A DNA stretch of 64,000 nucleotides, from positions 19,442 through 83,441 of the forward strand of contig JAFZFP010000003.1 in the NCBI GenBank assembly GCA_017555905.1, written 5' to 3'. The DNA comes from Alistipes sp. (GTDB lineage Bacteria > Bacteroidota > Bacteroidia > Bacteroidales > Rikenellaceae). Position numbers and translations under genes: made by a program. Positions within the stretch are counted from its first letter, which is position 1. Each line of letters begins with the position of its first letter. The notes below the pieces were generated by a model. That model worked only from the letters and a program-made list of their open reading frames with translations. It did no database searches and was not told the origin of the DNA. This document shows, in pieces, positions 1 to 8,432 of the stretch.

Positions 1-2723
1 ATGAGAGTTATGCGGCTTTGGCAAAGATTCTCGACGACAAGATGGTAAACGAACTTAACCGTGTTAATGGTATCGGTTCGGTTGCTGTTATCGGTGCGCA
101 GGAGCGTGAGGTACAGGTAAACGTAGATCCTAACAAACTTGAGGCTTATGGCCTCACTATCGAGTCGTTGGGTCAGATTATCGCTGCTGAGAATGTGAAT
201 GTCCCAGCCGGTACCCTCGACCTTGGTGATCAGGTGTTTAACCTTAAGTCGGACTTGGAGTTCGACGACTCACGCGAACTTTACGACATCGTAGTATCTA
301 ATGCTAACGGTCGTACCGTGATGCTCTCTGACGTATCTACCATTATCGATACCTTGGAGAAGGCAACTATGGATGAGCGTATCAACGGTCGTCGTGGTGT
401 GCGTGTGATGATTCAGAAGCAGACTGGTGCTAACTCCGTACAGATTATCGAGGACGTTCAGGAGCGTCTCGAGAAGATTATCCCTACCTTACCTAACGAC
501 TGCGAGGTACAGACCATCTTCGAGACTTCACGCGAGATTAAGGATGCTATCAACTCCCTCTCGGAGACTATTATGTTCGCCTTCATCTTCGTAATCCTCG
601 TGGTTATGTTCTTCTTGGGACGTTGGCGTGCTACGTTCATCATCTGCTTGACAATCCCTATCTCGTTGATTTGTGCCTTTATCTACCTCTTCGCGACAGG
701 CTCTACGCTCAATATCATATCGCTTTCGGCGCTCTCTATCGCTATCGGTATGGTTGTGGATGATGCCATCGTAGTATTGGAGAATATTACCACACATATC
801 GAGCGAGGCTCTAAGCCTAAGGAGGCTGCTATCTACGCTACCAATGAGGTATGGCTCTCGGTTATTGCCACTACGTTGGTTGTTGTTGCCGTGTTTATGC
901 CTTTGACAATGATTCCTGGTATGGCAGGTATCCTCTTTAGAGAGTTGGGTTGGATTGTTACTATCGTGGTGTGTGTATCTACCGCTGCGGCTATCTCCCT
1001 TACCCCAATGATGTCGGCATACTTCCTCAAGATTGATGGTGCGGCTCATACATACAAGGGTATCGGTATTATCTACAAGCCTATCGATAAGTTCCTTATC
1101 TGGCTCGACAACATCTACGAGCGTGCTTTGCGCTTCGTTGTTCGCTGGAAGAAGAGCGTTATCGCACTGCTCTTGGCCTTCTTTGGTCTCTCGTTGGTGC
1201 TTATTACTAAGGTGCCTACCGAGTTCTTCCCACCTTCGGATAATGCTCGTATTACGATGATGGTCAAGTTGCCACAGAACGTACACGTGGATTATACTGC
1301 GCGTGTGGCTCGCCAGATTGACAACATCATTGCCGAGAACTTCCCATATATCTACCTTGTATCTACCTCTGCAGGTGCAAGTTCGTCGGATAATGCCTTC
1401 GCTGCGATGCAGACAACAGGCTCGCATATCATCAACTTCAATATGCGTATGCCACGTCGCTCGGATATTGAGCGTCCTACAATCTTCGAGATTGCCGATG
1501 TACTTCGTAAGGAACTTGATGCTATCCCAGAGATTACCGAGTACTCAGTAACTCCTGGTGGTAGCAATGGTCCTTCAAGTGGTGGTGCAAGTACCGTGAA
1601 TATCAAGGTCTTTGGTCACGATATGCAGACTGCAATGCGTGTTGCTAAGGAGTTGCGTGGCAAGATGTCTACGCTCAGCACAATGCGTGATGCACAGCTC
1701 TCGCGTGAGGATCTCCAGCCAGAGTATAACGTGATTTTCGACCGCGAGAAGATGGCTTACTATGGTATGAACTCTTCTACTGCTGCGCAGTTCGTTCGCA
1801 ACCGTATCTATGGTTTCGAGTGTACTAAGTATCGTGAGGATGGTGATGAGTACAATATCGTTGTACGTTATGACGAGCCATTCCGTGAGTCGTTGGAGAT
1901 GGTCGAGAATATCACCCTCTATAGCGCTGCGGGCCAGCCTGTTAAACTTAAGGAGGTGGCACGTGTTGAGGAGTCATTCTCTTCTCCAACCATCGAGCGT
2001 GAGAACCGTCAGCGTATCGTTACCGTTAAGGGTGCTGTGGGTGCTAACGTGGCTTTGGGTGACGCTGTTAGCGAGGTGAACGCTATGCTTGCCGACTATG
2101 AGGTCCCTTCGGGCATCACCTTGGAGTTGGGAGGTACTATCGAGGATCAGGGCGAGGCCTTTGCCGATATCGTGACACTGCTTTTGCTCATCATCATATT
2201 GGTATATATTGTGATGGCTACCCAGTTTGAGTCGTTGGCATACCCATTTATCATTATGTTCACCATCCCATTTGCGGTGTCGGGTGTGTTCATCGCCTTG
2301 TATATCACTGGCACTCCACTCTCGCTCATTGCGCTTATTGGTGCTATTATGCTTGTGGGTATCGTGACGAAGAACGGTATCGTGCTTGTGGACTATATGA
2401 ACTTGCTCGTTGAGCGAGGCTCTAATGTAGCCGATGCGGTTATTGCGGGTGGTAAGAGCCGTTTGCGCCCAGTGCTTATGACCTCACTCACCACTATCCT
2501 TGGTATGGTGCCTATGGCTATGGGCCTTGGTGAGGGATCAGAGATTTGGCAGCCTATGGGTATCTCGGTTGTAGGTGGTCTTTTGCTCTCTACCTTGCTC
2601 ACCCTCTTTATCGTGCCATCGCTCTACGCTATGCTTGAGGGCCGCAAGGAGCGTATGGCCGAGCGTAAGGCTCGCCTCGAGGCTGAGGAGGAGGCATTCA
2701 TTCGCTCACAGATGAATAAGTAA
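1..2723 (+). CDS. RND-family efflux pump inner-membrane subunit (AcrB-like), 5' end outside the window
   Basis: Proton-driven inner-membrane pump of a tripartite RND efflux system (HAE1/AcrB type). The reading frame is open from base 3, so about the first 150 residues (TM1 and the start of the porter domain) are missing; 906 codons remain. Two hydrophobic blocks of several TM helices flank large periplasmic loops, as in AcrB. The TM4 proton-relay pair is present in GMVVDDAIVVLEN (bases about 745-785), and the TM10 lysine in GIVTKNGIVLVDY (near 2370), so the pump should be functional. The C-terminus is charged and cytoplasmic. The adaptor and outer-membrane channel would be expected upstream, outside the window. 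Substrate cannot be read from sequence. The next gene, 55 nt downstream, is a small protein typical of this position. Confidence 0.95.
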   Translation, partial: ESYAALAKILDDKMVNELNRVNGIGSVAVIGAQEREVQVNVDPNKLEAYGLTIESLGQIIAAENVNVPAGTLDLGDQVFNLKSDLEFDDSRELYDIVVSNANGRTVMLSDVSTIIDTLEKATMDERINGRRGVRVMIQKQTGANSVQIIEDVQERLEKIIPTLPNDCEVQTIFETSREIKDAINSLSETIMFAFIFVILVVMFFLGRWRATFIICLTIPISLICAFIYLFATGSTLNIISLSALSIAIGMVVDDAIVVLENITTHIERGSKPKEAAIYATNEVWLSVIATTLVVVAVFMPLTMIPGMAGILFRELGWIVTIVVCVSTAAAISLTPMMSAYFLKIDGAAHTYKGIGIIYKPIDKFLIWLDNIYERALRFVVRWKKSVIALLLAFFGLSLVLITKVPTEFFPPSDNARITMMVKLPQNVHVDYTARVARQIDNIIAENFPYIYLVSTSAGASSSDNAFAAMQTTGSHIINFNMRMPRRSDIERPTIFEIADVLRKELDAIPEITEYSVTPGGSNGPSSGGASTVNIKVFGHDMQTAMRVAKELRGKMSTLSTMRDAQLSREDLQPEYNVIFDREKMAYYGMNSSTAAQFVRNRIYGFECTKYREDGDEYNIVVRYDEPFRESLEMVENITLYSAAGQPVKLKEVARVEESFSSPTIERENRQRIVTVKGAVGANVALGDAVSEVNAMLADYEVPSGITLELGGTIEDQGEAFADIVTLLLLIIILVYIVMATQFESLAYPFIIMFTIPFAVSGVFIALYITGTPLSLIALIGAIMLVGIVTKNGIVLVDYMNLLVERGSNVADAVIAGGKSRLRPVLMTSLTTILGMVPMAMGLGEGSEIWQPMGISVVGGLLLSTLLTLFIVPSLYAMLEGRKERMAERKARLEAEEEAFIRSQMNK

Positions 2724-2735
2724 TTGTCGAACAAC

Positions 2736-2760
2736 GGTCGGTGGTTTCGGGCCACCGACC
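2736..2760 (+). other. Intercistronic hairpin between the RND pump and the small downstream gene
   Basis: A 10-bp stem (left arm 2736-2745, loop 2746-2750, right arm 2751-2760, one G-T pair) lies between the pump stop codon and the next start. No T-tract follows, so I read it as an mRNA-processing or stability element rather than a terminator. Confidence 0.5.
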
Positions 2761-2778
2761 ATAAACTATAGAACAGAG

Positions 2779-3072
2779 ATGAAAGCATTTTTCTTGTCAT
2801 ATAACCAGGCACTTACCGATCGTGTAAACCGTATGCTTGACGAGCACGGTGTGCGAGGTTTCACCCGCTGGGCCTTGACCGAGGGTCGTGGTACCTACGA
2901 TGGTGAGCCTCACTATGGCACCCACGCTTGGCCTTCAATGAATACCTCTATCCTCGCTATCGTCGAGGACGAGAAGGTTCCAGTCTTGCTTGAGGCTGTC
3001 CGCGAGATTGACTTCACCACCAAGCAGCAGGGTTCCCGCGCCTTCGTGTGGGACATCACCGAGTGTATGTAG
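2779..3072 (+). CDS. Small RND-transporter-associated protein (PG0541-like family)
   Basis: A 97-residue protein without signal peptide or TM helix. Its pattern (MKAFFLSYNQAL at the start, RGFTRW, GTHAWPSMN, an acidic VEDEKVP segment, FVWDITE near the end) matches the small Bacteroidetes proteins encoded directly after RND pumps that I know as the PG0541 family of transporter-associated proteins. The alternating strand-helix pattern and length resemble PII-like ferredoxin-fold proteins, which suggests, but does not prove, a regulatory or ligand-sensing role on the pump. It lies 55 nt after the pump gene and is followed by a strong terminator, so it is the last gene of the efflux operon. The family name is from memory and the role is inferred. 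Confidence 0.7.
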   Translation: MKAFFLSYNQALTDRVNRMLDEHGVRGFTRWALTEGRGTYDGEPHYGTHAWPSMNTSILAIVEDEKVPVLLEAVREIDFTTKQQGSRAFVWDITECM

Positions 3073-3090
3073 TCGCACCGTTCATAACCT

Positions 3091-3134
3091 AAAAGCGAGT
3101 AGTCTGCCAAGTCTTTGGCGGACTACTCGCTTTT
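3091..3134. terminator. Strong bidirectional terminator after the RND operon
   Basis: An 18-bp stem (3091-3108 with 3117-3134, one G-T pair, 8-nt loop) starts with AAAA and ends with TTTT. It can therefore stop transcription from both the plus-strand efflux operon and the minus-strand gene ending at 3220. Confidence 0.9.
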
Positions 3135-3219
3135 ATTGCGTTGCTCTATCGTTTTGGCTATATATGGTCAGTTACTCACGACTCTACTTGGCAATACGTA
3201 TTACTTGCATTACTTATGG

Positions 3220-3591
3220 TTAGAATCCGATGGCCTTGCGCTGTGGACCCTTGCCGAGCAACTCCTCCAAGTCGGCCGAGCGACGCAGAATCTCTATCTG
3301 TGTGCAACCCACAAACTCGGTTATGGTATAGAGTCGGATGCGACTGTCGTTGCTGAAATTTACGAACAGGGAGAATAGTGTTGCTTGCTCTTTGCTCAGC
3401 GACAGCCTCTCGGCGAGGTACTCCAGTGGGCGCTTTGCGGCACGGAAGAAGGCTGGGCAGAATGATGAATCCTCGGCTAAGAGTGTCACCTGCTCAATTG
3501 CATCGATGATGGTAAGTTCCATCTTATTGTTAATCCTACGGGGTTTCCACTCCCTCTTCTCCTCTTTTAAGTCTTCAATCCTCTTTCTCAT
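3220..3591 (-). CDS. Short hypothetical protein, possibly the N-terminal remnant of a Bacteroidetes AAA-type ATPase
   Basis: A 123-residue frame with a charged N-terminus (MRKRIEDLKEEKREW), then a helical segment with PLEYLAERLSLSKEQATLF and a winged-helix-like stretch (YTITEFVGCTQIEILR). This layout resembles what I remember of the N-terminal region of cytoplasmic Bacteroidetes AAA ATPases, which continue for several hundred residues with Walker motifs. Here the frame stops after LGKGPQRKAIGF and no Walker motif follows. It may be a truncated gene or an independent small regulator. It sits alone between two terminators. A TAnnTTTG-like box (complement of 3635-3642) lies upstream. No signal peptide or TM helix is visible. 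Confidence 0.5.
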   Translation of the reverse strand: MRKRIEDLKEEKREWKPRRINNKMELTIIDAIEQVTLLAEDSSFCPAFFRAAKRPLEYLAERLSLSKEQATLFSLFVNFSNDSRIRLYTITEFVGCTQIEILRRSADLEELLGKGPQRKAIGF

Positions 3592-3718
3592 CTTCTTACA
3601 GTGCTTATAGGTTAAACAATCATCTTTTCGGGTACAAAACTACCTCCTACATCTGCCAAATAGTGGCATAGGCAGATCAATTAGATACGTTTACCTTCGC
3701 AATTCTATCTCGCGCACA

Positions 3719-3757
3719 ATAAAAAAGTGAGGGTGTCCACATATTTGTTGGACACCC
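3719..3757 (-). terminator. Terminator for the FadL-like outer-membrane gene
   Basis: Read on the minus strand, a 9-bp perfect stem (3749-3757 with 3731-3739) is followed by a T-rich tract (A-run 3719-3726 on the plus strand). It lies just past the stop codon of the gene ending at 3784. Confidence 0.8.
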
Positions 3758-3783
3758 CCTTGCTATATAAAATAGTAACTACT

Positions 3784-5496
3784 TTAGAATCTGAAACCTA
3801 AAGTTACCACGGCGCTGTGACGCTTTGTCGAAGTCGAGAAGCAAGCGCTCTGGATATCTACCAAGTCGTTGGTCGTATCATCAGTGGCATTCTCCACTGC
3901 GAAGAAGGTCTGAAATGTAGTGTACTTCGTATTGCCATACTGGTAGGCTAAGTCGAGGTAGATAGTGGGTGTGAACTTAAAGCCCACACCTGCGGTGATG
4001 AAGGATTGCTTGGTAGCCACAGGGTGCGACACGATAGCATCCTTATACTCCTGCTTAAGCGTAGAGCCATTCCAGATATAACCAGCACGGAGCGCGAGGA
4101 ATGGTAGTACGTAGCCCTCGATACCGACACGCACGGTATTGCTACCCTTGAAGATACCCTTGAAGTTTGCCTTATAGACATCCTCAAGACCATCGATTGG
4201 GGCCTCCTCCAAGCGGATAGTCTGGTACCAACTACGCTCGTAGTCTGCTGAGACGATTACACGTCTACCCAGCGTAAGGGCCACACCCGTAAGAAGGCGT
4301 GAGGGTGAGCGATACTCCCAAGAGTAGGGGCCTGAGTCCTCCCAGGTGGGGCTCTCGACGTAGTCTTCGATGTAGCCGAATCGGTTTATGTCATACCCAT
4401 CGGGGTTATTGCCCGCACTGAGGGTCTCGCTCCACATCTCGGAACTGTAGCGCATAGCCACATTGTAGAAGGTTGGGGTGTGGTAGGCAACGCCTATACG
4501 TAGCCAGTTGAAGGGGCGTGCCGTAACACCTATCTTGAAGTTGAACCCCGAACCCTCAATACGTGTAGTCTGCATATAGTTCATATACTGCAACTGGTAT
4601 GGCATAGCACCGCCCGATGGTGCTTCACCCTCGCCATAGAGGTAGTCTTCGCCGTAGTAGGTCTCACGCTTGTAGTCGAGGCTCTGGATGCCGAGCGATG
4701 CACCTACATATATCTTATCCAAGAAGTTGAAGCCTGCGGTTATGGCATATTCGCCCAACGAACCACGTGCTGAAACCGACGAGTACTGGTCGATAATGGC
4801 GTTGTCGGCGATGCGGTCGATAAACCAACCCTGCTCATCCTTGTTCGTTAGGCCATTCTTGTAGGCTAGGGTAGCACCCCAATAGTATGGGTCGCCAAAG
4901 GCCATCTTGCCCTCGTTGTCGGTCAGCAGTCTATCGACATTCGAGAGGGTGCAGAAGAAGTTGGCCATAGAGTTGATTGCGCTATTGTTGTGCTTAGCCA
5001 CGAGGTAGTCCTCGTTGTAGTCGGCAATGCGGTTGTAGGCCACGCCAAAGTTTATGTTGGTGACTGCGCCAATGCCCTTATATACAGAGAATACGCCGCC
5101 CATACTTCCCATCGCCACACGCTCGGTGTGGTCGTCGAAGGCCTGCATCTTCTTAGGCACATTTGTATAGTAGGGGTCGCCGCCCTTGGTTGGAGACTTG
5201 GTGAACTGCATCATTGGCGTAAAACTAACGTCGCTATTCACATACATACCGATACCCGCAGGGTTTAGTGATGCCGAGACCATATCTGCTCCGAGGGCCG
5301 TAAAAGCGTTACCCATAGCCATAGAGCGTGCTGTACCGTAGTTATGTGAGGTGAACGAGAGGTTGTAGAGGTCGTACCATCCGATGATGTCGTTATTGAA
5401 GGTTGTACCTCCGAAGTTCACGCTCTGAGCCTGTGCTGGGCTGAGCGATATTATCATAGCGACAAGTGCCAGTAGGTTTATATGTAAGCGTCTCAT
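3784..5496 (-). CDS. Outer-membrane beta-barrel protein, FadL/OMPP1-like
   Basis: About 570 residues. The ATG at 5496 is preferred because it begins a clean signal peptide (MRRLHINLLALVAMI, cleavage after AQA); the frame extends nine codons further only through a TTG start. The mature protein opens with an RSMAMGNAFTALGADMVSASLNPAGI segment typical of Bacteroidetes FadL-like proteins, then has many alternating aromatic and polar strands and ends in Phe (GFRF), the barrel terminal signature. FadL relatives move hydrophobic molecules across the outer membrane; the substrate here is unknown. It follows the Tyr/Ser-rich lipoprotein gene on the same strand with a 67-nt gap, so the two may be co-transcribed. 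Confidence 0.8.
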   Translation of the reverse strand: MRRLHINLLALVAMIISLSPAQAQSVNFGGTTFNNDIIGWYDLYNLSFTSHNYGTARSMAMGNAFTALGADMVSASLNPAGIGMYVNSDVSFTPMMQFTKSPTKGGDPYYTNVPKKMQAFDDHTERVAMGSMGGVFSVYKGIGAVTNINFGVAYNRIADYNEDYLVAKHNNSAINSMANFFCTLSNVDRLLTDNEGKMAFGDPYYWGATLAYKNGLTNKDEQGWFIDRIADNAIIDQYSSVSARGSLGEYAITAGFNFLDKIYVGASLGIQSLDYKRETYYGEDYLYGEGEAPSGGAMPYQLQYMNYMQTTRIEGSGFNFKIGVTARPFNWLRIGVAYHTPTFYNVAMRYSSEMWSETLSAGNNPDGYDINRFGYIEDYVESPTWEDSGPYSWEYRSPSRLLTGVALTLGRRVIVSADYERSWYQTIRLEEAPIDGLEDVYKANFKGIFKGSNTVRVGIEGYVLPFLALRAGYIWNGSTLKQEYKDAIVSHPVATKQSFITAGVGFKFTPTIYLDLAYQYGNTKYTTFQTFFAVENATDDTTNDLVDIQSACFSTSTKRHSAVVTLGFRF

Positions 5497-5563
5497 AGAG
5501 TCCGTGTTTTGGTTGTTCAACAATACTACAATGCTTTAGGCAATATGTGTGCCTCGGTACGGC

Positions 5564-6781
5564 CTAACGGCGTGAGGAGGTTGTGCCTCCCGAGCGAGAG
5601 GTGCTACCACTGCTGCTGCTACTACCTCCAGAGAATCCTCCTGAGCGACTTGTTGAAGAGCCACTCGAACGGAAGTTCGAAGAGGAACTATTGCTTCGCT
5701 GGGTAGATGTGGTACCTCGGTTGATGCTACTACTGCTTGAACTGCTTGAGCGGAAGTTGCTGTTAGTCGAGCCACTATTTACCGAGCCAGAGTTGCGTGT
5801 AGGCTGACTCTTAGATACTGATGACGATACTCCGCGACCACTATTTATTCCCGTAGAGGTAGAGCCTGTGCGGTTGGTTTGTGTTGTCGAGCCGTTTCGT
5901 GTACCATTGAGGTTGCTACCGCCATAGTTGATGTTCGACGTAGGCGATGTGTAGCGAGAAGCCGAATTGCGTCGGTCACCATTCTTGTAGCCTGGATTCA
6001 CTACGCTGTTACCTCCGCCATTGCCTGGACGGTAGTCGGGGCGATGGTCAGGACGATGGTGTGGTGGCTGAGCAGGGTAGTGTGGGTGGTAATGGCCTGG
6101 GTAAAATCCTGGGTAGTAGCCTGGGTATCCAGGATAGTATGGATAGTAGCCATAGCCCCAATATGGGTTATAGCATATATTCCAGTTCCAATCGTACCAC
6201 GAGTAGCGAGGATAACCATACCACGAGTAGTAGAATGGGTCTACGTAGACGCTCCAGCCGTAGTTCCAAGGCGAAGAGTAGATGCCGAACGATACGTTCG
6301 TTGCACCCCACGAGCCAAACATTGAGGTAATGTACTTTGGCTCTACCCACACCTGATCGCCCGATACCATAATGTTGTAGAAGGCAGGGTCGTAGGCTGT
6401 AGCGTAGCGCATAGCATCGCTTGTAGAGTAGTTGTAGTAACTCGATGGCATCTTGTAGGATGGCGAGTTGAAGCCGTAGAGACGGCGAGCGTAGGCACTC
6501 TCGTAACTATCGGCCACTACCGAAGAGTAGGAGTTGTAGTATGTGGCCTCCGCAGCGTCGGCCTGCGCCTCTGCCAAGCGAGCATTCCACATAGCCTCAC
6601 GAGCCTCGGCCAAGGCACGCTCAGCCTCCGCTTCAGCCTTTAGTTGGTTGGCTACCTGTGTGCGGTTGTCGCTAACGTAGAGGTCGTTACTGCCGTATGA
6701 CATTGAGTTCATCATAGCCGTACAACTACTCATAAGGGTAGCCGTCAAGGCGAGGATGGTTATAAAGAGTGACCTATTCAT
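5564..6781 (-). CDS. Low-complexity Tyr/Ser/Gly-rich lipoprotein
   Basis: A 405-residue protein with a lipoprotein signal peptide (TATLMSSC, lipid-modified Cys near residue 20). A short Ala/Glu-rich helical segment follows (about 45-80, likely coiled coil), then a domain with scattered Tyr/Trp (about 80-200), a Tyr/Pro/Gly/His tract with YYPGYPGYYPGFYPGHY (about 210-240), and a C-terminal tail of about 130 residues made of Ser, Thr, Asn, Gly and Arg. The tail looks disordered and could be a linker or a glycosylated surface region; Bacteroidetes O-glycosylate D-S/T motifs, but I see few of those here. I know no function. The region is G+C-balanced and repetitive in DNA, so sequencing or indel variation could occur. 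Confidence 0.75.
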   Translation of the reverse strand: MNRSLFITILALTATLMSSCTAMMNSMSYGSNDLYVSDNRTQVANQLKAEAEAERALAEAREAMWNARLAEAQADAAEATYYNSYSSVVADSYESAYARRLYGFNSPSYKMPSSYYNYSTSDAMRYATAYDPAFYNIMVSGDQVWVEPKYITSMFGSWGATNVSFGIYSSPWNYGWSVYVDPFYYSWYGYPRYSWYDWNWNICYNPYWGYGYYPYYPGYPGYYPGFYPGHYHPHYPAQPPHHRPDHRPDYRPGNGGGNSVVNPGYKNGDRRNSASRYTSPTSNINYGGSNLNGTRNGSTTQTNRTGSTSTGINSGRGVSSSVSKSQPTRNSGSVNSGSTNSNFRSSSSSSSSINRGTTSTQRSNSSSSNFRSSGSSTSRSGGFSGGSSSSSGSTSRSGGTTSSRR

Positions 6782-6833
6782 AGTTCTACAATTTTAGTGT
6801 GTCGGGGTGCAACCACTCTCGGTTGCTCTATTA

Positions 6834-6841
6834 CAAAGATA
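6834..6841 (-). promoter_or_regulatory. Promoter -7 box for the Tyr/Ser-rich lipoprotein
   Basis: CAAAGATA on the plus strand is TATCTTTG on the minus strand, matching the Bacteroidetes TAnnTTTG box, about 53 nt upstream of the ATG. No good -33 box is seen. Confidence 0.55.
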
Positions 6842-6959
6842 CTATATTTTATATATAAATCTCTTTCAGCATTGGTTGATAGACCTAAAAGGGTGGTGAA
6901 AGGGATAATTTTGGCGGTGAACCGACCGCCCTTTCGCGGCTTTTCCCCTTTTGTGAGTT

Positions 6960-7568
6960 CTATCGAGTTCCACTATCCACCTCTCGGCGGTTGAGCAGAG
7001 CGTGGGTTATGGTTAGTTCATCTACATACTCCAACTCATCTCCAAAACCTATGCCGCGAGCAATTGTCGTGACCTTAACATCGGGAAAGGCTCTGAGTCG
7101 GTTGAGTAGGTAGAAGAGGGTTGTCTCGCCCTCTACGGATGTGGAGATGGCGATGATTACCTCACGTACCTGGCCCGTAAGTAGTTTGTCGGCCAAGAGG
7201 TCTATCTTGAGGTCAGAAGGTCCGATGCCCTGCATTGGCGAGATTACGCCACCGAGGACGTGGTAAACTCCGTGGTACTGCCCCGTATTCTCTATCGACA
7301 GCAGATCCTGCACCTGTTCCACAACACATATTGTCGAGTGGTCGCGACGGGAGTCGGAGCATATCGGGCATATATCCGTGTCTGAGAGGTTGTTACAACT
7401 TACGCAGTAGCGAATCTCGTGGCGGAAGCGCTTGATGCTCTCCGAGAGGGAGTCTGCGGCTTCGGTGTCCATCTTGAGGATGTGCATAGCCAGACGTAGG
7501 GCTGTGCGACGACCGATACCTGGCAGACGCTGGAGTTCACTACATACATTATCAAGGAGTCGTGGCAT
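6960..7568 (-). CDS. recR: Recombination mediator RecR
   Basis: A 202-residue RecR, close to the usual length. It begins with a helix-hairpin-helix segment (LPGIGRRTALRLA, about 15-27), then a four-Cys zinc finger (C55, C58, C67, C70), a Toprim domain and a C-terminal Walker-B-like region (TTIARGIGFGDELEYVD). With RecO and RecF it loads RecA at gaps in single-stranded DNA. The ATG at 7568 leaves room for the complete HhH. The next gene on the strand (batE) lies only 14 nt upstream, so recR is probably the distal gene of a batD-batE-recR transcript. Confidence 0.95.
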   Translation of the reverse strand: MPRLLDNVCSELQRLPGIGRRTALRLAMHILKMDTEAADSLSESIKRFRHEIRYCVSCNNLSDTDICPICSDSRRDHSTICVVEQVQDLLSIENTGQYHGVYHVLGGVISPMQGIGPSDLKIDLLADKLLTGQVREVIIAISTSVEGETTLFYLLNRLRAFPDVKVTTIARGIGFGDELEYVDELTITHALLNRREVDSGTR

Positions 7569-7582
7569 TCTGTATCAGCGTG

Positions 7583-8407
7583 TTAGATAAGTTCTATTCG
7601 AGAGTTTGGAATCCAGCCCTTCTCTCCGTCAGCAAATCGTATCTCGGCCCAGTCGCCGTGTGTGCGCTCAACGAAGATGGTGACACCCTGCGAGGGCTGA
7701 CGTATGATTTTTGAGGCGCTGTCTGGGGATGCGTGAACGGGGGTTGTGTCGTTGCATAGCACCACAGCACGGTTGTCGTTCAGCACAGCGTTACGGCTTG
7801 ATATGGCTAACGACAGGGTTGTAATTACGCTAACCAGAAGTGCAAAGGAGACAAAGAAGCAGACCTTGCGCAAGACAATATGTGTGCTAAGCAGGTAGAA
7901 CATCACAAGGATAAGCATAGCCCCCAGCATCACCAACGATGCTATAGTCCAGCCATTCGACGTAGCGCTATCGCGTAGGGAGTGCCAAAGCACCGCAATA
8001 AAACTCTTCGGTACGCTCTCCGTGTCGTTGGTGTGGTCTACGGCCAACTCGAGGTTGTAGCGAGCATCTGCCATTGCAGGGTTTAGGCGCAAGGCACGGT
8101 GGTAGTTCAATATGGCACGGCCCAACTCTCCCGAGCCAAAGGGGCGTGTTGTTGTGGCGTGCTGACCGAGTTTGAAGTAGGCATTTGCGAGGTTGTAATA
8201 GACATCCTCGTTCGCCTCGCCGAGATTGACAATCTGCGAGAAGGCCTCTACGGCTGAGGTATAATCCTTACTCTCGTAGGCTTCGATGCCCTCCGCCCAG
8301 AGAGCCTCGGCCGTTGTCGTTGCATCTGCACCACTACTCTTTTGGGGCATTACCATTGCCACAACGACGAGGAGTAGGGGGGTGATATGGTTTAGTATAC
8401 TCTTCAT
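7583..8407 (-). CDS. batE: BatE-like protein: TPR repeats, two TM helices and an SH3 domain
   Basis: 274 residues. A signal peptide (MKSILNHITPLLLVVVAMV) is followed by TPR repeats in the periplasm (about 32-125: EAYESKDYTSAVEAF, DVYYNLANAYFKLG, AILNYHRALRLNPAMADARYN). Two TM helices lie at about 150-205, and a C-terminal bacterial SH3-type domain at about 215-274 (VHASPDSASKII, GWIPNSRIELI). This is the architecture of BatE, the last member of the Bacteroides aerotolerance (Bat) set. The partner batD lies 25 nt upstream and shares the same N-terminal start MKSIL. The exact role of Bat proteins is not settled; envelope stress or complex assembly is usually proposed. Confidence 0.85.
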   Translation of the reverse strand: MKSILNHITPLLLVVVAMVMPQKSSGADATTTAEALWAEGIEAYESKDYTSAVEAFSQIVNLGEANEDVYYNLANAYFKLGQHATTTRPFGSGELGRAILNYHRALRLNPAMADARYNLELAVDHTNDTESVPKSFIAVLWHSLRDSATSNGWTIASLVMLGAMLILVMFYLLSTHIVLRKVCFFVSFALLVSVITTLSLAISSRNAVLNDNRAVVLCNDTTPVHASPDSASKIIRQPSQGVTIFVERTHGDWAEIRFADGEKGWIPNSRIELI

Positions 8408-8432
8408 AGATTCTGTATCTAGTTTATGCTTC

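Noticed and set aside
528-1427. 299-residue minus-strand frame inside the RND gene
   Set aside because: Antisense shadow of a strongly supported pump gene; composition is biased to Arg/Asp/His and matches no family.
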